From positions 1-33,675 of the forward strand of contig CALEJD010000112.1 in the NCBI GenBank assembly GCA_937898195.1: DNA of 33,675 nucleotides, in the 5' to 3' direction. Below the pieces are notes generated by a model that worked only from the letters and a program-made list of their open reading frames with translations, ran no database searches and was not told the origin of the DNA. Numbering within the stretch: the first letter of the stretch is position 1; every line of letters begins with the position of its first letter. Positions 1 to 7,086 of this stretch are shown here, piece by piece. This DNA is from an uncultured Clostridia bacterium (GTDB lineage: Bacteria; Bacillota; Clostridia; Oscillospirales; Acutalibacteraceae). Position numbers and translations under genes: made by a program.

Positions 1-55
1 TGTGTTAGGCACGCCGCCAGCGTTCGTCCTGAGCCAGGATCAAACTCTCTAAAAA
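1..55 (-). rRNA. rrs: 16S ribosomal RNA, 5' end (partial)
   Basis: On the minus strand the bases contain the universal 16S start AGAGTTTGATCCTGGCTCAG, followed by the usual GACGAACGCTGGCGGCGTGC stretch. The rest of the gene runs off the left edge. The mature 5' end is placed near base 55 by counting back from AGAGTTTGATC as in E. coli, so it is uncertain by a few bases. The leader and promoter lie immediately to the right. Confidence 0.97.
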
Positions 56-186
56 ATTGTATTAAACAGATTTCTCTGTACTAATCATTTTCTAAAGTGC
101 TTTTTAGCTCTTTACTTCTTTTAACTCATAACGCTTAGCGTTAATTCAACTCTTTTGTTATCCAAAAGAATTACTGTTTCTTGTAC

Positions 187-218
187 TTCCATCTCGGTAA
201 TTCCTTACCCTCATGGAA
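187..218 (-). other. rRNA leader hairpin with symmetric internal loop
   Basis: In the 16S leader, read on the minus strand, TTCCAT pairs with ATGGAA, then GAG faces GAG in a symmetric internal loop, then GGTAA pairs with TTACC around a GGAA (GNRA-type) loop. The fold is read directly from complementarity. A role in rRNA processing or leader folding is inferred. A second simple hairpin (TCTTTTG/CAAAAGA) lies at 151-169. Confidence 0.55.
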
Positions 219-249
219 TCTACAGGGTTCCTTTTACTTATCTCGTCGT

Positions 250-270
250 TGTTTAATTTTCAAGGTTCAG
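250..270 (-). promoter_or_regulatory. boxA-like antitermination site in rRNA leader
   Basis: The minus strand reads CTGAACCTTGAAAATTAAACA here, about 50 bases downstream of the rRNA promoter and 200 bases before 16S. TTGAAAA-type motifs at this place in Firmicute rRNA leaders are the NusB/NusE-binding boxA used for antitermination. The assignment rests on motif and position only. Confidence 0.5.
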
Positions 271-321
271 TTTTCGCTTCAGAACTTGGTTTGTTTCGCC
301 CTCTGTTCTTGGCGCTCGTAT

Positions 322-350
322 ATAATAACAAAACGAGCGACAAATGTCAA
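322..350 (-). promoter_or_regulatory. rRNA operon promoter (SigA type)
   Basis: On the minus strand there is a perfect -35 TTGACA (345-350), a 17-base spacer and -10 TATTAT (322-327). An A-tract-rich stretch upstream (351-372, AAAAAAACTAAAAAAAG on the minus strand) resembles an UP element. Transcription would start near 315 and run through the leader into 16S. Only one strong promoter is visible. Confidence 0.85.
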
Positions 351-524
351 CAACTTTTTTTAGTTTTTTTGCGCCTTTTTATAAACTTATCCGCGTGTTT
401 CGAATTTGGTGATTTTAATCAATAAAAATGTGTTAGTTTTTGTGAGTTTTATGTGCAAATTGACAGTTGAGTTTGGAATGCAAAAATTTAGATGTTGAAT
501 TCAAATTTTTTATTCAAAAAAATG
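351..524. other. Intergenic spacer without a gene
   Basis: This is AT-rich sequence between the rRNA promoter and the terminator of the metal exporter gene. Apart from the UP-like A-tracts next to the promoter I see no gene, RNA or convincing second promoter. Short plus-strand frames near here lack ribosome binding sites and lie over the rRNA leader. Confidence 0.6.
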
Positions 525-557
525 CATAAAAAATAGGGACGATTTGTTATCGTCCCC
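525..557 (-). terminator. Terminator after the CDF exporter gene
   Basis: On the minus strand GGGACGAT and ATCGTCCC form an 8-bp perfect stem around AACAA (536-556), followed by TATTTTTTATG. It lies just downstream of the exporter stop codon and is also one of the dispersed GTRGG-type palindromes of this window (536-560). Confidence 0.8.
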
Positions 558-564
558 CACTATA

Positions 565-1467
565 TTAATGATGATGGTGATGGTGGTGGTGGTGTGAGTG
601 AGAATGTGAAGAATGTTCTATATGACAGTGCTCTTCGTGGCAATGGTCGTTTGGATTTTCAATTTCGAGAGTTGCGTGACCGATGCCGTGCTCTTTTAAC
701 TCTTCACGGATTTTATCTTTGATTTCGTGAGAGTTTTCGTTTGCCACAATATGCATTGTTGCAAAGTTTAGCTGACCATCCATACTCCAGATATGAATAT
801 GGTGTACATCAATTACGCCGTCGATTTCTTTAATATGATGTTTGATTTCGTCTATACTAATATTATTGGGGATTTTTTCAAGAAATAAATCAAGAACTTC
901 TTTAAGATTTCTAAATGCATTTATAAATATGAATACAGCAACACCCATTGACATAAGCGGGTCAATGATTTTAATATCAGTAAATCTCATTACAATTGCA
1001 CCTACAAGGACAACAAGCCATCCCAACACATCTTCGAGCATATGAAGATTAACGGCTTTTTGATTTATTGAGTCACCATCTTTAGTGAAATAGGCTGCAA
1101 TGAAGTTTACAAGTGCACCCACAATTGCAAATATAATCATACCATTATAGTTTATTTCAACGGGGTTGATAATTCGTCGTATTGCATTGTAAACAACTAA
1201 AACTGAACCACACAACAATATAAGCGTTGTGATTATTCCACCCATTACAGAAAAACGAGCATAGCCATAAGTATAAACATCGTCCGGTTGTTTTTTGCTT
1301 TTCTTTTCAAGGAAGTATGAAACGCCGATACTAGTAGCGTCACCCAAGTCGTGTACTGCATCAGAGATGATAGCTACACTACCTGTGAATATGCCACCAA
1401 AAAATTCAAATATAGAAAATGATAAATTGAGTATGAATGCTATAAGTATGTTTTTTTCTGTTTTCAT
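565..1467 (-). CDS. Cation diffusion facilitator (CDF) metal exporter with His-rich tail
   Basis: This 300-residue protein is a CDF-family antiporter of the CzcD/ZitB kind, expected to export Zn(II) or a similar divalent ion from the cytosol in exchange for protons. It shows the hydrophobic segments of the family and the two intramembrane metal motifs HxxxD: H39/D43 in TM2 (motif HDLGD) and H142/D146 in TM5 (motif HMLED). A cytoplasmic C-terminal domain follows from about residue 200. The last 26 residues are very rich in His (16 His, the final nine consecutive), probably a metal-buffering tail. Its ATG overlaps the stop of the upstream cadC-like gene by one base (TAATG), so the two are translationally coupled and presumably induced by metal through that regulator. 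The exact metal cannot be told from sequence. The next gene downstream is the rRNA operon, separated by a terminator. Confidence 0.93.
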   Translation of the reverse strand: MKTEKNILIAFILNLSFSIFEFFGGIFTGSVAIISDAVHDLGDATSIGVSYFLEKKSKKQPDDVYTYGYARFSVMGGIITTLILLCGSVLVVYNAIRRIINPVEINYNGMIIFAIVGALVNFIAAYFTKDGDSINQKAVNLHMLEDVLGWLVVLVGAIVMRFTDIKIIDPLMSMGVAVFIFINAFRNLKEVLDLFLEKIPNNISIDEIKHHIKEIDGVIDVHHIHIWSMDGQLNFATMHIVANENSHEIKDKIREELKEHGIGHATLEIENPNDHCHEEHCHIEHSSHSHSHHHHHHHHH

Positions 1468-1838
1468 TATATGTTTTCTCCTTTATGGCTGATATGTTTG
1501 AGACCTACTTCAAATATTTCGCTGATATGCTCATCATCTAATGAATAATAAACTGTTTTGCCTGATTTTCGACATTTTACAAGCCCTACTTCTTTCATTT
1601 TACTCAACTGATGAGATATTGAAGATTTTGTCATTGACAAAACATTTGCCAAATCGCAAACACACATTTCATTCTGCAAAAGTGCAAAGAGAAGTTTGCA
1701 TCTCGTTGAGTCCCCCATTATCTTGAAAAAGTCTGCAAGGTTATGAAGAATTTTGGTCTCAGGCATTTTTGAGATAGTGTCATTTACCATTTCTTTATGC
1801 ACCATATTACAGTCACATATAAATTCATTTTTAGACAT
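1467..1838 (-). CDS. ArsR/SmtB-family metal-sensing repressor, CadC-like
   Basis: This 123-residue winged-helix repressor is predicted to release its operator on binding metal. Counting from the chosen start it carries Cys8 and Cys10 at the N terminus and Cys59 and Cys61 in the CVCDLA motif. This matches the CadC thiolate (alpha3N) site closely, although CadC has C7 and C11 at the N terminus. It also has an alpha5-type set (D101 or D102, H104, H115, H118) like the CadC/SmtB zinc site. The recognition helix region is MTKSSISHQLSKM. I chose the ATG at 1838 because AAAGGA sits 9-10 bases upstream. The farther in-frame ATG at 1868 lies at the predicted transcription start and has no ribosome binding site. 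It forms an operon with the CDF exporter. Cd/Pb/Zn are plausible inducers, but the metal is inferred. Confidence 0.92.
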   Translation of the reverse strand: MSKNEFICDCNMVHKEMVNDTISKMPETKILHNLADFFKIMGDSTRCKLLFALLQNEMCVCDLANVLSMTKSSISHQLSKMKEVGLVKCRKSGKTVYYSLDDEHISEIFEVGLKHISHKGENI

Positions 1839-1857
1839 ATATATTATTCCTTTCGGT

Positions 1858-1899
1858 TGAGTATTCATTCAACTGTTATTATAGTTGAATAGATGCTCA
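1858..1899 (-). promoter_or_regulatory. Operator cluster for the CadC-like repressor
   Basis: Two 6-2-6 palindromic sites lie on either side of the -10: TGAGCATCTATTCA (1886-1899) and TGAATGAATACTCA (1858-1871) on the minus strand. The first resembles known SmtB operators of form TGAACA-N2-TATTCA. A third perfect inverted repeat, ATTCAACT-N8-AGTTGAAT, spans the -10 itself. Repressor binding here would block RNA polymerase; this is inferred from position. Confidence 0.65.
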
Positions 1900-1907
1900 A
1901 CTGTCAA
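1878..1907 (-). promoter_or_regulatory. Promoter of the cadC-CDF operon
   Basis: The minus strand has -35 TTGACA (1902-1907), an 18-base spacer and -10 TATAAT (1878-1883). The predicted start point is near 1871, just upstream of the regulator's ribosome binding site. The spacer is filled by one of the operator-like palindromes. Confidence 0.85.
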
Positions 1908-1930
1908 GGCTTTTTTATATTATGATACCC

Positions 1931-1960
1931 AAAAGAAAAAGGGCGATTCGTGAATCGCCC
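1931..1960 (-). terminator. Terminator after sigA
   Basis: A 9-bp perfect stem (GGGCGATTC/GAATCGCCC, 1941-1960) is followed on the minus strand by TTTTTCTTTT. It closes the dgt-dnaG-sigA operon. The stem with its flanking GTAG (to 1964) belongs to the same palindrome family as 536-560 and 29547-29572. Confidence 0.85.
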
Positions 1961-1987
1961 CTACATTACGTATTATTTAATTATTAA

Positions 1988-3079
1988 TTAATCAAGGAAG
2001 TCGCGGAGTTTTTTGCTGCGGCTTGGGTGACGAAGTTTGCGAAGTGCTTTAGCTTCAATCTGACGGATTCTTTCACGAGTAACATTGAACTCTTTACCAA
2101 CTTCTTCGAGAGTTCTTGGATGTCCGTCTTCAAGACCAAAACGAAGTGAGAGAACTTTTTCTTCTCTTGGTGTGAGTGTTTTAAGTACTTCTGCAAGTTG
2201 CTCTTTAAGAAGAGAGATTGATGCAGCATCTGCTGGTGACAATGCTTCATCATCAGGAATGAAGTCGCCCAAGTGGCTATCTTCTTCTTCACCGATTGGT
2301 GTTTCAAGAGAAACTGGTTCTTGTGCAAGACGAAGAATTTCACGAACCTTATCTGGTGACATATCAAGTTCTTCTGCGATTTCTTCTGCTGATGGGTCAT
2401 GACCATTCTTATGAAGCAACTGGCTGCTTGTCTTTTTAACCTTATTTATTGTTTCAACCATATGAACAGGGATACGGATTGTTCTTGCCTGGTCAGCAAT
2501 AGCACGGGTGATTGCTTGTCTAATCCACCAAGTTGCATAAGTTGAGAACTTAAAGCCCTTTGTATAGTCAAACTTTTCAACAGCTTTAATAAGACCCAAG
2601 TTACCTTCTTGAATCAAATCAAGGAACTGCATTCCACGGCCTACATAACGTTTTGCGATACTAACAACAAGACGAAGGTTTGCTTCAGCAAGTCTTTGCT
2701 TTGCTTTTTTATCGTCATCTGCAATTCTGATAGCAAGTTCAATTTCTTCTTCTGATGTCAAAAGTGGAACACGACCAATTTCTTTGAGGTAAACACGAAC
2801 AGGGTCATCCATTGCAAGAGCCTTGTTTTCACCTAATCCACCGTCGTCACTTTTTGCAAGGTCTGATTCGTCAGTGATTGCATCTCTTGCCATATCACCA
2901 AGGTCGTCAATAAGTTCGATATTGTTTACTTCGATAAGTTCGTAAAGCTTGTCCAACTCTTCCATTTCGATATCAAGTTCAACGATAGCGTTGTCAATTT
3001 CTTGTGTTGTGAGTTTGCCAACTGCTTTACCTTTTTCAATCAACGCTTTTATAGCGGTCTTTTTATCAATTGTTTCCAT
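1988..3079 (-). CDS. sigA: RNA polymerase primary sigma factor SigA (RpoD)
   Basis: This 363-residue protein is the housekeeping sigma-70 factor that directs core polymerase to TTGACA/TATAAT promoters, which is the type found throughout this window. Regions in order: 1.1 (about 1-60), an acidic linker, 1.2 (about 90-122, DPVRVYLKEIGRVPLL), region 2 (about 125-205, with the -10 reading and melting segment ending YATWWIRQAITRAIADQ), region 3, and region 4 with its helix-turn-helix (about 298-363, TLEEVGKEFNVTRERIRQIE). The length is typical of Firmicute SigA. The ATG at 3079 has GGAG 9 bases upstream. The gene lies 23 bases after dnaG, the conserved dgt-dnaG-sigA order of Clostridia. Confidence 0.98.
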   Translation of the reverse strand: METIDKKTAIKALIEKGKAVGKLTTQEIDNAIVELDIEMEELDKLYELIEVNNIELIDDLGDMARDAITDESDLAKSDDGGLGENKALAMDDPVRVYLKEIGRVPLLTSEEEIELAIRIADDDKKAKQRLAEANLRLVVSIAKRYVGRGMQFLDLIQEGNLGLIKAVEKFDYTKGFKFSTYATWWIRQAITRAIADQARTIRIPVHMVETINKVKKTSSQLLHKNGHDPSAEEIAEELDMSPDKVREILRLAQEPVSLETPIGEEEDSHLGDFIPDDEALSPADAASISLLKEQLAEVLKTLTPREEKVLSLRFGLEDGHPRTLEEVGKEFNVTRERIRQIEAKALRKLRHPSRSKKLRDFLD

Positions 3080-3102
3080 CTGGAGTTCTCCTTCACATTA
3101 CC

Positions 3103-4851
3103 TTAATTCTTGAAAAACTTTAAAAAGTCTTCGTCGCTGATGTTTTCCACATTCACATCTTTAAGGCTTTTTTTATTTTTTTCATTTAATATTACTTTTA
3201 TACAATCGGCACACTCATCGGCGCTATTATTAAGTGTGTGCGAAATTGTTTGGATTTTCGCAACTGCACTTATTTCTTCGTCGGTAAGTTCACCGCATAA
3301 AAACGATATTTCAGCAGATTTACCTTCTCTGAGTCTTTCTGCCACTGCTTTGAAGATTCGTTTATTGAAATCTGTCACGAAATCTTCAGCGTCTAACTTT
3401 TCGTCAACCATTTTGAGATGCTCGGGATTTGACAACAGTATTGCAATGAGCATTTCTTCTGCTTTTGCCCCTGCATGGTATTTTCTGCGCTCAGGATTGA
3501 GATTATCGAGTATATCACCCTGACGCTGAATCTGGTTGAACTCTTTTCTCTGGTTAGAATAAACCTTTTTCTTCGCAAGGCGTTTTGCTTCGTCAACAAT
3601 TACACTCTTTGTAACTGACAACTCGTCCGCAATTCGTGATGCATATATATCAAGTTCAACTGCGCCAACGTTTGATAATATTTCGATTGCACTTCTTAAA
3701 TATTGACGTTTGCCGTCGTCACTTGTAACATCATATTTTGAGTGTTCACGCAAGAGAGCAAATTCGATTTCATTTGCGGCACCATTAATTATGGCTTTCA
3801 TTTTTTCAACGCCATAATTCTTAATGATTTCGTCGGGGTCTTTGCCACCGCTCAATCTTAAAACCTTGATTTTAGCAGGTGTATTTTTGAAAATCTGCAA
3901 CGCTCTTGTTGCGGCTTTCTGCCCTGCTTCGTCAGCATCATAAGCAATCATTATTTCAGATGCATAGCGTGACAACAAACTTGCTTGTTCACTTGTAAGT
4001 GCTGTGCCAAGTCCTGCAACTGCATTGGTAAACCCTGCCTGATGAAGTGCGATAACATCCATATACCCTTCGCAGAGAATAAGACTATCCTTACCACTTT
4101 TCTTTGCAAGGTTTAATGCAAACACGCCCTGACTCTTTTTATAAACCATTGTATCTGATGTGTTGAGATATTTAGGTTTTGAGTCATCCATTACACGACC
4201 ACCAAAGGCGATTACATTACCTTTGACATCGATAATGGGGAACATTATACGATTACGGAAATTATCATAGATATTATTCTCGTTTTTCTGTGAGCGCCTT
4301 GCAAGGTTTGCAAAAACCAATTCGTCTTTTGAATAACCTTTACTCATAAGATAATTTGTCAAGGCATTGAAAGAATCGGGAGCAAAACCAAGGCCAAATC
4401 TTTTTATGGTTTCATCGGTAAGTCCGCGATTTTTAAAGTACTGATAACCCACAGCACCCTCTTTTGTGCCAAGGCAACTATGGAAAAATCTTGCGGCTTC
4501 TCGGTTTGCTTCAAGCATTCTAAGTCGTCTTTTATTGATTGTGCTATCATAAGAGTTTTCTTCGGGCACATCCATACCCACACGGTCTGCCAAAAATTTG
4601 ACTGCATCAAGATAATCAAGATTTTCAATATTCTTGATGAAAGTTACTACGTCGCCACCATTACCGCAACCAAAGCAATAATATGACTGTGTATCGGGAT
4701 AAACCGTGAACGATGGGGTCTTTTCACCGTGGAATGGACACAAACCCTTACTTATTCTACCTGCTCTTTTGATATTCACATAAGAAGAGATAATTGTTTC
4801 AATATCGGCACGACTGCGAAGTTCCATTAAAAAAGCATCGTCAAATCGCAC
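3103..4851 (-). CDS. dnaG: DNA primase DnaG
   Basis: DnaG makes the RNA primers for replication and works with DnaB helicase at the fork. The 582-residue protein has the N-terminal CHC2 zinc finger (C38, H41, C59, C62). It also has a TOPRIM catalytic domain with E261 (CEGYMD) and the metal-binding D305/D307 pair (AYDADEAG), and a C-terminal helicase-interaction region. The start is GTG at 4851, behind GGGAGGG. An out-of-frame ATG overlaps the dgt stop two bases earlier (TAATGTG), so only GTG fits the reading frame. It is tightly coupled to dgt upstream and sigA downstream. Confidence 0.97.
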   Translation of the reverse strand: MRFDDAFLMELRSRADIETIISSYVNIKRAGRISKGLCPFHGEKTPSFTVYPDTQSYYCFGCGNGGDVVTFIKNIENLDYLDAVKFLADRVGMDVPEENSYDSTINKRRLRMLEANREAARFFHSCLGTKEGAVGYQYFKNRGLTDETIKRFGLGFAPDSFNALTNYLMSKGYSKDELVFANLARRSQKNENNIYDNFRNRIMFPIIDVKGNVIAFGGRVMDDSKPKYLNTSDTMVYKKSQGVFALNLAKKSGKDSLILCEGYMDVIALHQAGFTNAVAGLGTALTSEQASLLSRYASEIMIAYDADEAGQKAATRALQIFKNTPAKIKVLRLSGGKDPDEIIKNYGVEKMKAIINGAANEIEFALLREHSKYDVTSDDGKRQYLRSAIEILSNVGAVELDIYASRIADELSVTKSVIVDEAKRLAKKKVYSNQRKEFNQIQRQGDILDNLNPERRKYHAGAKAEEMLIAILLSNPEHLKMVDEKLDAEDFVTDFNKRIFKAVAERLREGKSAEISFLCGELTDEEISAVAKIQTISHTLNNSADECADCIKVILNEKNKKSLKDVNVENISDEDFLKFFKN

Positions 4852-4852
4852 A

Positions 4853-5863
4853 TTATCCCTCCCATCCTATATCTACCCATGAATCAGGGATGAATATATT
4901 TTTATAAACTGAAACAAGATAACGGTCACTCATACCTGCGATATAATCACAAGCTGCTTGATGAACACCCTCTTGCTCTATTACATAATGGTATGCCTGT
5001 GGAATTTTTTCGGGTTTTTCTAACAAATAGTCATAAAGACGGATGATAACATCCATTGCTTTTGTTTCTTCGCCTTTGCACACAGGGTTTGTATAAACCT
5101 TTTCAAACATAAATGCGTGTAATTCATCAAATGGTTGTTGAATATCAGGTGAGAACTGAATTGTATCAACACTATTTTCAACAACATTTCTAACCATTGT
5201 GTTAATTCTATCAGATTTTGAAAAGCCAAGTGCTTTTCTTATTTCAAGTGGAATATCTTCTTCGCACATTACACCTGCACGAGTTGCATCGTCAATATCG
5301 TGATTGATATAAGCAATTTTATCGGCAAGTTTTACGATTCTACCCTCAAGAGTGAATGCTTCTTTGCCCCTTGTATGACAAACAATACCATCACGGACTT
5401 CGTATGTAAGATTCAAGCCTTTACCATTTTTTTCAAGCTTGTCAACCACTCTCAAGCTTTGGTCATAATGACGGAATCCACCAGGGACAACTTTATCAAG
5501 TGCTCTCTCACCTGCGTGGCCGAATGGGGTGTGCCCTAAATCGTGACCTAATGCAATGGCTTCGGTCAAATCAGCATTCAAGAGTAATCCGTTTGCGATT
5601 GCACGAGCAACCTGTGAAACTTCAAGGGTATGGGTAAGTCTTGTTCTGTAATGGTCGCCCTCTGGGGACAAAAACACTTGAGTTTTATGCTTTAATCTAC
5701 GGAATGAGTTTGAATGAATAATTCTGTCGCGGTCTCTTTGAAAATCAGTTCTCAAATCGCATTTAGGCTCTAAAATTATACGCCCTTTTGTCTTTGCTGA
5801 AAGACACGCTTTTTCAGAGAGAAAACCTGCTTCTTTGTTTTCAAATTTTTCTCTAATATTCAC
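4853..5863 (-). CDS. dgt: dGTPase-like HD-domain triphosphohydrolase (Dgt family)
   Basis: This 336-residue HD-superfamily enzyme hydrolyses dNTPs, typically dGTP, to the nucleoside and triphosphate. The family signature NSFRRLKHKTQVF is at about 52-64, H78 is in RLTH, and the HD pair H107-D108 is in GHDLGHTPFGHAGE. A later DKIAYINHDIDD contributes the remaining metal ligand. The start is GTG at 5863 with a strong GGGGG ribosome binding site. It is the first gene of dgt-dnaG-sigA, a frequent clostridial arrangement that links dNTP control with priming. Substrate preference may be broader than dGTP. I found no convincing -35/-10 in the 80 bases upstream. Confidence 0.92.
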   Translation of the reverse strand: MNIREKFENKEAGFLSEKACLSAKTKGRIILEPKCDLRTDFQRDRDRIIHSNSFRRLKHKTQVFLSPEGDHYRTRLTHTLEVSQVARAIANGLLLNADLTEAIALGHDLGHTPFGHAGERALDKVVPGGFRHYDQSLRVVDKLEKNGKGLNLTYEVRDGIVCHTRGKEAFTLEGRIVKLADKIAYINHDIDDATRAGVMCEEDIPLEIRKALGFSKSDRINTMVRNVVENSVDTIQFSPDIQQPFDELHAFMFEKVYTNPVCKGEETKAMDVIIRLYDYLLEKPEKIPQAYHYVIEQEGVHQAACDYIAGMSDRYLVSVYKNIFIPDSWVDIGWEG

Positions 5864-5943
5864 TCAAATACCCCCTTAAAAAGTCCTTTCATATATTTAT
5901 ACGACAGAAAAAACAAAATCCCTTTATTTTTTCTAAAAAAATT

Positions 5944-6567
5944 TTAAAATTCGCAAAAATTTTCTGAAATCGTGACTAAATTCAACTTACCATTACTTAA
6001 ATCAATAATTTTTGATTGAATGTTATTAAAATTTTCACTTTTTATTCTAAATATTATTTTTACATTATCAGTAAACTCTGTATCAATAATAACTGTATCT
6101 TCACGCAAAAGAAAATCATTGAGTTTACCATAGAATGTATAGTCACATTCTACCGCAATATCAAGACAATGCGCCATTGTGATAATCTTGGCACTATCAA
6201 CGGCAATTTTTGCACTGTGAGAATAAGCACGGACTAATCCCCCACCACCAAGCAATATGCCACCAAAATATCGTGTCACAACAACGCAAGTATCAACAAG
6301 ATTTTCTTTTTCAAGAACATCAAGACAAGGCACACCTGCTGTGCCCTGTGGTTCACCGTCGTCGGAATAACGTTTTATTCCACCATTTCGTAATATATAT
6401 GCAGAAACATTGTGAGTTGCATCCCAATGTTTTGATTTAATCTCATTAATAAAATCGTTTGCTTCCTCTATAGTTGTTACGGGCTTAGCATAGCCAATAA
6501 AACGAGAACGCTTGACTATATATTCATCACTATTGAATTCTTTTATTGTTCTGTATTCTTTAAGCAT
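5944..6567 (-). CDS. yigZ: YigZ/IMPACT family protein (UPF0029)
   Basis: This 207-residue protein belongs to the YigZ/YvyE family, related to the eukaryotic translation regulator IMPACT. The signature segment is SDDGEPQGTAGVPCLDVLEK, followed by VVVTRYFGGILLGGGGLVRAY. The C-terminal third is the small DUF1949-type domain. Its biochemical role in bacteria is not settled, although ribosome or nucleic-acid binding is suspected from the family. The ATG at 6567 is backed by a perfect AGGAGG. It stands alone between the 162-bp palindromic element upstream and dgt downstream. A weak TTGCAA/TTACTA pair near the edge of that element is the only promoter candidate. Confidence 0.9.
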   Translation of the reverse strand: MLKEYRTIKEFNSDEYIVKRSRFIGYAKPVTTIEEANDFINEIKSKHWDATHNVSAYILRNGGIKRYSDDGEPQGTAGVPCLDVLEKENLVDTCVVVTRYFGGILLGGGGLVRAYSHSAKIAVDSAKIITMAHCLDIAVECDYTFYGKLNDFLLREDTVIIDTEFTDNVKIIFRIKSENFNNIQSKIIDLSNGKLNLVTISENFCEF

Positions 6568-6600
6568 TTTAAAATCCTCCTGTTATTACGGAGAGAAATA

Positions 6601-6762
6601 GTAATCGCTGAATAAATCGTGTTGCAATTATCAGCGAGATAGTTTTTCGTCAGAGCCGTAAAAAAACGGAGGCAATACTTTGTGTATTGTCGAGTATTTT
6701 AGACGAGCTATGACGGAAAAATAATCGATGAGAATTGTTGCAAAGATTCATGAAGTGATTAC
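6601..6762. repeat. 162-bp imperfect palindrome (MITE-like element)
   Basis: The two halves are imperfect inverted copies centred near 6681. The ends GTAATCGCT (6601-6609) and AGTGATTAC (6754-6762) match with one mismatch, and inner blocks such as TTTTTCGTCA/TGACGGAAAAA also match. The apex is a perfect CAATAC-TTTGT-GTATTG hairpin (6673-6689). It fills almost all of the yigZ-rpmE gap and contains no reading frame. A MITE or structured repeat origin is inferred. No second copy is visible in the window. Confidence 0.6.
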
Positions 6763-6767
6763 ACTAC

Positions 6768-6797
6768 AAAAACAAAAGGTGGCACATTTGTACCACC
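6768..6797 (-). terminator. Terminator after rpmE
   Basis: On the minus strand GGTGGTACA pairs with TGTGCCACC (one T-G wobble) across a two-base loop, followed by TTTTGTTTTTGT. It lies 14 bases past the rpmE stop. Confidence 0.85.
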
Positions 6798-6810
6798 ATA
6801 ATTGCTTTGA

Positions 6811-7014
6811 TTATTTAGAGAGATTGTAACGTTTGTTAAATCTGTCAACACGTCCGCCTGTATCAACAAGCTTCTGTTTACCTGTGAAGAATGGGTGGCA
6901 ATTTGAGCAGACATCAACTTTCAAATCATCTTTAGTTGAACGAGTTTCAAATGTTGCACCGCAAGCGCACTTAACTGTTACTGTTTTATACTCTGGATGG
7001 AGTCCCTGTTTCAT
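6811..7014 (-). CDS. rpmE: 50S ribosomal protein L31, zinc-binding type
   Basis: This 67-residue L31 begins MKQGLHPEYKTVTVKCACG. Cysteines 16, 18, 36 and 39 form the zinc-ribbon of the C+ form of L31, so this is the zinc-containing paralogue and not the zinc-free one. L31 sits at the central protuberance and bridges the subunits. I chose the ATG at 7014 because AGAGGTG lies 9 bases upstream and the protein start matches the family. A longer in-frame version would run into the promoter. The gene has its own promoter overlapping the 3' end of addA and its own terminator. Confidence 0.96.
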   Translation of the reverse strand: MKQGLHPEYKTVTVKCACGATFETRSTKDDLKVDVCSNCHPFFTGKQKLVDTGGRVDRFNKRYNLSK

Positions 7015-7057
7015 GACAATTGTCACCTCTTTCAGTACATATTTACATAGCCTAATA

Positions 7058-7086
7058 AGTTTAGCACAAGAAAATACAAAAATCAA
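7058..7086 (-). promoter_or_regulatory. rpmE promoter
   Basis: The minus strand has -35 TTGATT (7081-7086), a 17-base spacer and -10 TAAACT (7058-7063). The -35 overlaps the last codons of addA. No terminator is seen between addA and rpmE, so readthrough from addA is also possible. Confidence 0.65.

Noticed and set aside
181..425. Short plus-strand reading frames over the rRNA leader
   Set aside because: They lie antisense to the 16S leader and promoter, have no ribosome binding site and encode no recognisable motif.
5864..5943. dgt promoter at the TATAAA near the gene start
   Set aside because: A -10-like TATAAA is present, but no acceptable -35 at 16-18 bases could be found.
7015..7086. 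24-residue N-terminal extension of L31
   Set aside because: It overlaps the rpmE promoter and leader, and L31 proteins start at MKQGLHP.
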